Source: an uncultured Clostridia bacterium (GTDB lineage Bacteria; Bacillota; Clostridia; Christensenellales; Aristaeellaceae). From it: a stretch of 39,509 bases of DNA. The notes under the pieces were generated by a model. The model searched no databases, was not told the DNA's origin, and saw only the letters and a program-made list of their open reading frames with translations. The stretch lies in contig CAMJPQ010000031.1 in the NCBI GenBank assembly GCA_946407745.1, positions 1 to 39,509 of the forward strand, given 5' to 3'. The translations under genes and the position numbers were made by a program. How positions within the stretch are numbered: the first letter of the stretch is position 1; every line of letters starts with the position of its first letter. This document shows, in pieces, positions 7,930-13,692 of the stretch.

Positions 7930-8829
7930 ATGGATTTTGCGTCAATCTTCAATGTTTCCACCCTGCTGAACACCTTCAACACCGCGACCATCGTGATACT
8001 GGCCGGGCTGGGCTGCCTGATGACAGACCAGGCGGGCATGATGAACATCGGCATCGACGGCATGATGACGGCCGGTGCGTTCGCAGCCGTGATGGGCTCC
8101 TGGCTGTGTGGCAGCTGGGTAATGGGCCTGGTTTTCGCGCTGGCGGTAGGGCTGCTCTTCGGCCTGTTTTACGGTGTGTTCGTCATCCGCTTCAAGAGCG
8201 ATGAGTTCATCATCGGTGTGGCGCTGAACATCTTCGCGGTGGCTATTACTACCTTTATACTGCGCTCCATTCCGGGGCAGACGGGCTCCTTCCATCCGGC
8301 CACCGGCGCTGTGGTCAAAATGCCCTCCATTGACCTGGGCTTCATCGCTGGTACACGGGTGAACCTCTCGGTCATGGTGCCGCTGTCCTGGCTGTTGGTG
8401 CTGCTGTGCTGGGTGATGCTGTACCGCACGCCCCTGGGCTTCTGGCTGCATGCCTCCGGCGAGCATCCGGAATCCCTCCGCTCTGTGGGCCGCAGCCCGG
8501 AGAGAATGAAGTTCCTCGGCGCTACCCTGTGCGGGCTGTTCTGCGGCCTGTCCGGGGCGTACCTCTCCATCTCTTATCTTTCCACGTTTACCGAAAACAT
8601 GTCCGCCTCCAGAGGCTATGTGGCGGTGGCCTGTGTCATCTTCGGCCGCTCCAACCCGCCGCTGGTGTTCCTGGCCGCGCTGCTGTTCAGCCTGATCGAC
8701 GCGGTGGGACAGCGCCTGCAGGGTGTGGTGGATCCGACGCTGACCTCCACCTTCCCATACCTGGGCACCATTCTCATGATGGTGCTGCTGGCGCTGCGCA
8801 ACCAGGCAAAGAAAAAACGCGCAGCCTGA
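7930..8829 (+). CDS. Nucleoside ABC transporter permease, second subunit (NupQ/YufQ-like)
   Basis: A 299-residue BPD_transp_2 permease. The stretch LTDQAGMMNIGIDGMMTAGA-like (LMTDQAGMMNIGIDGMM) is the family's 'GxxNIGxEGxM' loop and RFKSDEFIIGVALNIFA is the coupling segment. Later segments (FLGATLCGLFCGLSGAYLSI, GRSNPPLVFLAALLFSLIDA) match the C-terminal half of NupQ-type subunits. Its ATG lies three bases after the stop of the first permease. It ends the operon, with a strong terminator 30 bases later. Two non-identical permeases plus one double ATPase and one binding protein make a full importer. Confidence 0.92.
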   Translation: MDFASIFNVSTLLNTFNTATIVILAGLGCLMTDQAGMMNIGIDGMMTAGAFAAVMGSWLCGSWVMGLVFALAVGLLFGLFYGVFVIRFKSDEFIIGVALNIFAVAITTFILRSIPGQTGSFHPATGAVVKMPSIDLGFIAGTRVNLSVMVPLSWLLVLLCWVMLYRTPLGFWLHASGEHPESLRSVGRSPERMKFLGATLCGLFCGLSGAYLSISYLSTFTENMSASRGYVAVACVIFGRSNPPLVFLAALLFSLIDAVGQRLQGVVDPTLTSTFPYLGTILMMVLLALRNQAKKKRAA

Positions 8830-8858
8830 GGGAAGTAAAGTCAGCACTGCACAAATAT

Positions 8859-8893
8859 GCCCGGCAGAGGACGAGAAAACTCTGCCGGGCTTT
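8859..8893 (+). terminator. Intrinsic terminator of the nucleoside transporter operon
   Basis: GCCCGGCAGAG (8859-8869) pairs with CTCTGCCGGGC (8880-8890) across a 10-base loop, followed by TTT. It stands 30 bases after the last permease stop. Confidence 0.85.
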
Positions 8894-8914
8894 ATCAGAC
8901 TGAAAAACGGCACA

Positions 8915-8946
8915 GGAAAAGCCTCCCCGCGAGAGGAGGCTTTCCT
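8915..8946 (-). terminator. Intrinsic terminator of rpsB-tsf
   Basis: Read on the minus strand, AAAGCCTCC and GGAGGCTTT (8935-8943 with 8918-8926) form a 9-bp stem extended by flanking pairs. A TTTCC and then a TTTTT tract lie just beyond. It sits directly after the tsf stop and faces the nucleoside-operon terminator. Confidence 0.8.
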
Positions 8947-8957
8947 GCAGCAGCGGC

Positions 8958-9887
8958 TTACGCCTTCTGCATGGCGGCAATCTCAGCCGCAAGGTCATCC
9001 TTGCGCTTCTCGATGCCCTCGCCGCGCTCATAGCGGGCAAAGCGCACGATCTGCACAGGGCTGCCGGTTTTCTTGGCGATTTCGGCCTGCAGCGCGCTGA
9101 TGGTCTTGTCAGGATCTTTCACAAAGGCCTGGTCCAGCAGCACCACTTCCTTGTAGTACTTCTCGATCTGTCCGTCGACGATGCGGTCCACGATCTTCTC
9201 GGGCTTGCCGCTCTCGATGGCCTTGGCGCGCTGAATCTCGCGCTCCTTGGCGAGCTTCTCGCTGTCCACTTCCTCGCGGCACACGGCCTCGGGCTTGGCA
9301 GCGGCGATCTGCAGGGCCACGTCATGGGCGAAGGCCTTGATCTCTTCGTTGTCCTTGCCGGCCTCGTCGGTCTTCACGTCCACCAGCACGCCAACCTTGC
9401 CGCCCATGTGAATGTATGCGGAGGTCAGGCCCTCGCTCTTATAGCGAACGAAGCGGCGCACGGAGATCTTTTCGCCGATGGCCACGGTGGCTTCGCTGAC
9501 CAGGTCGGAGATGGTCTTGCTCTCGTCATCGACGAACTTCTGGTTCATCAGCTCATCCACGTCCGCGGGATTCGCCTTGCCGATGTGCTTGGCGACATTG
9601 TCTGCGAAGGACTTGAAGTTGTCCGTCTTGGCAACAAAGTCGGTCTCGCAGTTCACTTCGACAATCACGCCGGTGCAGCCGCAGGGGGAGACCCAGGAGG
9701 TCACCACACCCTCGGCGGCCACGCGGCTGGCCTTCTTGGCAACCTGAGCCAGTCCCTTTTCGCGCAGCCAGTCAATGGCGCGGTCCATATCGCCATCGGC
9801 CTGCAGCAGGGCCTTTTTGCAGTCCATCATGCCGGCGTTGGTGCGCTCGCGCAGTTCCTTTACCATAGCGGCGGTTACAGCAGCCAT
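8958..9887 (-). CDS. tsf: Translation elongation factor Ts
   Basis: A 309-residue EF-Ts, the nucleotide exchange factor that recharges EF-Tu by releasing GDP. The N-terminal UBA-like domain reads [19 protein letters not shown] (consensus [19 protein letters not shown]), and the core exchange motif is CETDFVAKT (consensus TDFVA(K/R)). The C-terminus retains the VREQVxxA-like [13 protein letters not shown] segment. Start: two nearby ATGs exist; 9887 is preferred because AAAGGA lies nine bases upstream, while the ATG at 9896 directly abuts that box. It lies 36 bases downstream of rpsB in the usual S2-Ts order and is co-transcribed with it. Confidence 0.97.
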   Translation of the reverse strand: MAAVTAAMVKELRERTNAGMMDCKKALLQADGDMDRAIDWLREKGLAQVAKKASRVAAEGVVTSWVSPCGCTGVIVEVNCETDFVAKTDNFKSFADNVAKHIGKANPADVDELMNQKFVDDESKTISDLVSEATVAIGEKISVRRFVRYKSEGLTSAYIHMGGKVGVLVDVKTDEAGKDNEEIKAFAHDVALQIAAAKPEAVCREEVDSEKLAKEREIQRAKAIESGKPEKIVDRIVDGQIEKYYKEVVLLDQAFVKDPDKTISALQAEIAKKTGSPVQIVRFARYERGEGIEKRKDDLAAEIAAMQKA

Positions 9888-9923
9888 GTTGATCATTCCT
9901 TTCGATGTTCGTTTTGTTTCGGA

Positions 9924-10646
9924 TTATTCAGCCTTTTCGGGGGCGGCTTCGGGCTCGGACTGTTCGCCCTGCTTGCCCTCCAGCACAGCGTCGGCCATCT
10001 TGCCGGCGATCAGCTTCACGGCGCGGATGGCGTCGTCGTTGCCGGGGATGACGTAATCGATCTCGTCAGGATCGCAGTTGGTATCCACGATGCCAACGAT
10101 CGGGATGCCCAGCTTGCGGGCTTCCGCCACGGCAATGTGCTCCTTGCGGGGGTCGACCACGAACATGGCGCCGGGCAGCTTCTTCATTTCGCGGATGCCG
10201 CCGAGGTTGGCTTCCAGCTTTTCGCGCTCGTGCACCAGCTTGGCAACCTCTTTCTTGGGCAGCACTTCGAACTGGCCGCTCTGCTCCATCTTGTCGATGG
10301 CGTTCAGACGGGCCACGCGGGTCTTGATGGTGGCGAAGTTGGTCAGCATGCCGCCGAGCCAGCGGTTGTTGACATAGAACATGTTGCAGCGCTTCGCTTC
10401 TGCTTCGATGGATTCCTGCGCCTGCTTCTTGGTGCCCACGAACAGCACGGACTTGCCGGACATGGCCACATCGCGGACGAAGGCATAGGCCTCATCGACC
10501 TTCTTCACGGTCTTGGACAGGTCGATGATGTAAATGCCGTTGCGCTCAGTGAAGATGTACTGAGCCATTTTGGGGTTCCAGCGGCGAGTCTGGTGGCCGA
10601 AGTGGACGCCAGCTTCCAGCAGCTGCTTCATGGAAATGACTGCCAT
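9924..10646 (-). CDS. rpsB: 30S ribosomal protein S2
   Basis: A 240-residue S2 protein of the small ribosomal subunit. Clear family segments are [20 protein letters not shown] at the N-terminus, [54 protein letters not shown] and [20 protein letters not shown]. The C-terminus carries an acidic tail ([18 protein letters not shown]) common in Clostridia. Start 10646 is supported by GGAGGA upstream and homology; the open frame upstream to 10790 is the leader, not protein. It is first in the rpsB-tsf operon and preceded by a strong promoter and a hairpin-rich leader. Confidence 0.97.
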   Translation of the reverse strand: MAVISMKQLLEAGVHFGHQTRRWNPKMAQYIFTERNGIYIIDLSKTVKKVDEAYAFVRDVAMSGKSVLFVGTKKQAQESIEAEAKRCNMFYVNNRWLGGMLTNFATIKTRVARLNAIDKMEQSGQFEVLPKKEVAKLVHEREKLEANLGGIREMKKLPGAMFVVDPRKEHIAVAEARKLGIPIVGIVDTNCDPDEIDYVIPGNDDAIRAVKLIAGKMADAVLEGKQGEQSEPEAAPEKAE

Positions 10647-10774
10647 GGTAAGGGTTCCTCCTTTTTTCTTTCTGCCGGTGAGGCCGGCACCTTGTTGATC
10701 AACCTCCCCCAATGCTGCGCGGCAGGCCACCGGGAAAGCCCGGCACAAGCGGCCGCACATCGGGGTGCGTAGTC
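10647..10774 (-). promoter_or_regulatory. Structured leader of rpsB mRNA, possible S2 autoregulatory element
   Basis: About 128 untranslated bases lie between the predicted start of transcription (near 10774) and the rpsB ATG. They hold a CCGGG-AAAG-CCCGG hairpin (10730-10743), the palindrome TTGATCAA (10694-10701) and a TGCCGG/CCGGCA hairpin (10673-10689) just above the ribosome site. Ribosomal protein mRNAs often carry leaders bound by their own product. I do not recognise a known Rfam family here, so the autoregulation is a hypothesis. Confidence 0.4.
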
Positions 10775-10780
10775 TTGTGC

Positions 10781-10809
10781 ATAATAGCATAAAAACCCGT
10801 GGAATGCAA
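10781..10809 (-). promoter_or_regulatory. Sigma-A type promoter of rpsB-tsf
   Basis: On the minus strand TTGCAT (10809-10804) and TATTAT (10786-10781) are exactly 17 bases apart. Transcription would start near 10774. The -35 box is 15 bases from the -35 box of the divergent phosphatase promoter. Confidence 0.85.
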
Positions 10810-10824
10810 GAAGTTTTTTGCGGA

Positions 10825-10854
10825 TTGCCACAGGCGCGGGGTTTATGCTACAAT
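10825..10854 (+). promoter_or_regulatory. Sigma-A type promoter of the phosphatase/GH2 genes
   Basis: TTGCCA (10825-10830) and TACAAT (10849-10854) are 18 bases apart and upstream of the TTG start at 10896. It is back to back with the rpsB promoter. Confidence 0.75.
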
Positions 10855-10895
10855 GGGTGGAGCAATGAGAAAGTCGGCGCGGAAGGGTGAGTTGA

Positions 10896-11606
10896 TTGAG
10901 GACTTTTATCATCGGAGATATACACGGGTGCTGCGGCGCGCTGGAGGAGATGCTGGACCTGCAGCAGCCGGATGCACAGGAGGACCAGCTGATTCTGCTG
11001 GGCGATCTGTTCGACCGTGGGCGCGAGTCCTGGGAGGTGTTCCAGGTGGTGCAGGAGCTGGCGGAGGTGTTTGGCGAGCGCTTTGTGCTGCTGCTTGGAA
11101 ACCACGAGGATTACCTGCTGCGGGATAAGCTGACCATGTCGGAAAAGATGATCTGGCAGCGCGTGGGACGGAAGGACACGGTGCGCTCGTTCAAGGCGCA
11201 CGGCGCGAAGATGGAAAGCAGCATCCCCTGGCTGAAGGCGCACTGTGTGCCCTGGTGGCGCGGAGAGGTGGACGGAACCGGGCGGGTGCTGCAGTGCGCC
11301 CATGCCGCGGTGATGGTTGAGCCGATCGAGTTGAATGACCGCCATACCCTGATCCATGACCACGATGAGACGCTGAGAAACGCCTATGCGGGGCCGCTGA
11401 CAGTGACGGGGCATATTGCGCTGCAGGATCCGGTCTGGTTCGCGGGGGATGAGCGGAATACTAAACGGCTGACCGCGGGGGCATGGCAGGAGCTGCCGGC
11501 CCAGGGCATTCTCTGCATCGATACCGGCTGCGGCAAGGGCGGTAAGCTGACTGGCATGATGGTGGAGGACGGGCACTTCCGGCTGGAAAGCGTGCCGGAG
11601 GCATAA
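10896..11606 (+). CDS. Calcineurin-like Ser/Thr protein phosphatase (PPP family)
   Basis: A 236-residue cytoplasmic metallophosphatase. The three metal-binding signatures of the PPP family are intact and in order: GDIHG (7-11), GDLFDRG (36-42) and GNHE (68-71). Later histidines in QCAHAAV and VTGHIAL complete the dinuclear metal site. Bacterial members (PrpA/PrpB, ApaH-like) dephosphorylate proteins or dinucleotides; the exact substrate cannot be told. Translation starts at TTG 10896 after a GGAAGGGTGAG box, because the conserved strand FIIGDIHG begins four codons later. The gene is followed 18 bases on by the GH2 gene, so the two share a transcript, which is an unexpected partnership. Confidence 0.9.
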   Translation: MRTFIIGDIHGCCGALEEMLDLQQPDAQEDQLILLGDLFDRGRESWEVFQVVQELAEVFGERFVLLLGNHEDYLLRDKLTMSEKMIWQRVGRKDTVRSFKAHGAKMESSIPWLKAHCVPWWRGEVDGTGRVLQCAHAAVMVEPIELNDRHTLIHDHDETLRNAYAGPLTVTGHIALQDPVWFAGDERNTKRLTAGAWQELPAQGILCIDTGCGKGGKLTGMMVEDGHFRLESVPEA

Positions 11607-11624
11607 AACCGACAGGGAGAAACG

Positions 11625-13301
11625 ATGATCAGACTGTTTCGGGAGCATGAGACGCGCAGGGTATACAGCCTGGACGGGCTGTGGCAGCTGCAGAGAGAAA
11701 ACAGGGCGCTTGACCTGAGGGCGCTGGTGCCAGGCGTGTGGGAGCGCCTGCCGGAGCTGGCGGACTGGCGGGGCGTCGCGACGTATTCCAGAAATGTGCG
11801 GCTGGAAGCGGACGGCCCGGTGCTGCTGCGCTTCGGCGGTGTCAGCCACACGGCGGAGGTCTTGTGGGACGGGGAGGCAGTGGGGAGGCATTACAACGCC
11901 TTTACCGGCTTTGAGGTGCTGCTGACGCAGTCGTCAGCCGGAGAACACCTGCTGCAGGTGCGGGTGGACAACCGCTTCACGGAGGCGTCCACGCTGCACA
12001 TTCCGAACGATTATATGACCTATGGCGGCATCACGCGGCCTGTGGAAATGCACCTGCTGCGCCAGGCGCGCATTGCGCATATGACTTTCCGGGCAGAGGA
12101 AACAGACGCCGGCAGCTTCAGCGTGTCCCTTGAGGTGGAGCTGCAGGCCCTTGCGGACTGCGGGCCGATGCTGCTGAGCGCCTGCGTGGCCGGAACTGGG
12201 GTGGAATGCGATGTGCTGCCGCTGCGCAGGGGAGAGATAAAAACGTTGCACCTTTCCTTTGATGTGAATGGAATTGAGCGGTGGTGCCCCGCAAATCCCA
12301 GGCTGTACACGCTGGACGCAAGGCTGCAGGCAGAAGGATGCACGGTGGATGACCTGCGGGACAGGGTTGGCTTCCGTACAATAAAAGTAGAAGGAACGCG
12401 TATTGAGCTGAACCGCCGTCCGGTGAAAATCCTGGGTTTCAACCGGCATGAGGATCACGGGCAGCTGGGCTGCGCCATGACGCCTGAGCTGATGGAGCAT
12501 GACCTGCAGCTGATGCGGAGCATGGGTGCCAATGCCGTTCGCACCTGCCACTACCCGAACGACGCCCGCTTTCTGGACCTGTGCGACGAGATGGGCTTCA
12601 TGGTGTGGGAGGAACACCACGCCAGGGCCCTGCCGGGCGAGATACTGCGCAAGCCGCTGTTCAGCGAGCAGATTGCGAAATGCAACGAGGAAATGATCAG
12701 GCAGCACGCGAATCATCCCTCTATCTGCATGTGGGGCGTGCTGAACGAGTGTGAGACAGAGACCGAATTCGGCCGTGAACTGTATGCGCGGAACCTCGGT
12801 CAATTGAGGAAGCTGGACCCGACCCGCCCTGTGACCTTCGCTACCTGCAGGCATTACACGGACCTCTGCCTGGACCTGCCGGATATTGTGTCCTGGAACA
12901 TCTACCCTCAGTGGTATGAAGACGAACCGGCCGCGGAGTTCCTGCGGAGGCTGCTGGTCTGGTCGGATGCGCACGGTGCGGCGGGCAGGCCGGTGCTCAT
13001 CTCGGAAATCGGCGCTGGCGCCATACCGGGGTATCACGATCCCCTGCGCAGGGGCAAGTGGAGCGAGGAGAGGCAGGCGGACATCCTGCGCGACCAGCTG
13101 CGGGCCGTGCTGGCCGACAAACGGGTATCCGGGGTGTTCATCTGGCAGTTTGCCGACGTGCGCGTCGATGAGGAATGGGCCATGCGGCGGCCCAGAACCA
13201 TGAACAACAAGGGCGTGGTGGATGAGTACCGCCGCCCGAAAATGTGCTGTGAAGCAGTGAGAGACCTCTTTACGCGGGAAAGCGGGGGAAACAATAAATG
13301 A
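11625..13301 (+). CDS. Glycoside hydrolase family 2, beta-glucuronidase-like
   Basis: A 558-residue, signal-less (cytoplasmic) GH2 enzyme with the standard three domains: jelly-roll sugar-binding domain (about 10-145, with VATYSRNV and YGGITRPVEMHLL), an immunoglobulin-like domain (about 150-255) and a TIM barrel (about 256-550). The acid/base is Glu375 in WGVLNECET; the nucleophile is Glu461 in LISEIGAGA. The barrel entry GFNRHEDHG and RTCHYPNDARFLDLCDEMGF are family hallmarks. WQFADV followed by NNKGVVDEYRRPK matches the WxFADF...NxKGIFxRxRxPK signature whose Asn-x-Lys pair recognises the glucuronate carboxylate, favouring beta-glucuronidase over beta-galactosidase. NEC replaces the usual NEP after the acid/base. 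It is a compact GUS with no C-terminal extension. Confidence 0.85.
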   Translation: MIRLFREHETRRVYSLDGLWQLQRENRALDLRALVPGVWERLPELADWRGVATYSRNVRLEADGPVLLRFGGVSHTAEVLWDGEAVGRHYNAFTGFEVLLTQSSAGEHLLQVRVDNRFTEASTLHIPNDYMTYGGITRPVEMHLLRQARIAHMTFRAEETDAGSFSVSLEVELQALADCGPMLLSACVAGTGVECDVLPLRRGEIKTLHLSFDVNGIERWCPANPRLYTLDARLQAEGCTVDDLRDRVGFRTIKVEGTRIELNRRPVKILGFNRHEDHGQLGCAMTPELMEHDLQLMRSMGANAVRTCHYPNDARFLDLCDEMGFMVWEEHHARALPGEILRKPLFSEQIAKCNEEMIRQHANHPSICMWGVLNECETETEFGRELYARNLGQLRKLDPTRPVTFATCRHYTDLCLDLPDIVSWNIYPQWYEDEPAAEFLRRLLVWSDAHGAAGRPVLISEIGAGAIPGYHDPLRRGKWSEERQADILRDQLRAVLADKRVSGVFIWQFADVRVDEEWAMRRPRTMNNKGVVDEYRRPKMCCEAVRDLFTRESGGNNK

Positions 13302-13509
13302 TGACGGCTGACTGCTTTGCCAGGCGGCTAGACGGGAGAACCAGAGGACAGAAAGCCCCCTGACCGCAAGCGGATCAGTCAGCTTTCGACCGCGTGGGGG
13401 AGGATTGACGGGCTACTTGCCAGTGTGAAAACTGCCCGGCAGCAACAATGCAGGGCTGAAACGGAACAACAAATGAGGAGCGGGGCAGATGCGTCCCGCT
13501 CTTTTTACA
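13302..13509 (+). other. Gene-free stretch with several hairpins, candidate structured RNA or long 3' UTR
   Basis: No plausible coding frame is seen. The plus strand folds into CTGA-CCGC-AA-GCGG-A-TCAG at about 13360-13379, enclosed by GAAAGC/GCTTTC, with a nearby CCCCC/GGGGG pairing option. A further CAGT/ACTG hairpin is flanked by TTGCC and GGCAGCAA (about 13418-13445), and an intrinsic terminator follows at 13478-13506. It could be the GH2 mRNA tail or a separate small RNA. I do not recognise a known riboswitch or RNA family. Confidence 0.4.
13478..13506 (+). terminator. Intrinsic terminator after the GH2 gene and candidate RNA
   Basis: GAGCGGGGC pairs with GTCCCGCTC (stem of nine including one G-U) around a six-base loop, followed by TTTTT. 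It separates the GH2 transcript from the next promoter. Confidence 0.88.
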
Positions 13510-13538
13510 TTGACAATCTGGTCGGTTTATGTTAGTAT
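13510..13538 (+). promoter_or_regulatory. Strong sigma-A promoter of the glycan transport operon
   Basis: A consensus TTGACA (13510-13515) lies 17 bases from TAGTAT (13533-13538). The predicted start near 13545 leaves a leader of about 148 bases before the ATG at 13693. The leader contains CTGCGCAG and other pairing segments (13571-13602) but no riboswitch I can name; no catabolite-control (cre) site is obvious. Confidence 0.85.
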
Positions 13539-13692
13539 ATCTGTGAATTTTTTATGAATGAATCACCAGAGGCAGGGGGCTGCGCAGCAGTACGCCCGCT
13601 CTGTTTGTATTGATGTGCAGATAAACCACATCCAATCAGGTCCCCGGCAAAACAGGCTTCTTTGAAACTATATACAGACAGGAGAGGCGGTC

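Noticed and set aside
9324-10772. Open reading frame of 482 codons on the plus strand across rpsB and tsf
   Set aside because: It spans two certain ribosomal/translation genes on the other strand and has a shadow-type composition rich in Gly, Leu, His and Ala.
10647-10790. 48-codon N-terminal extension of S2
   Set aside because: It contains no S2 homology, has no ribosome site at its start, and overlaps the promoter and leader of the gene.
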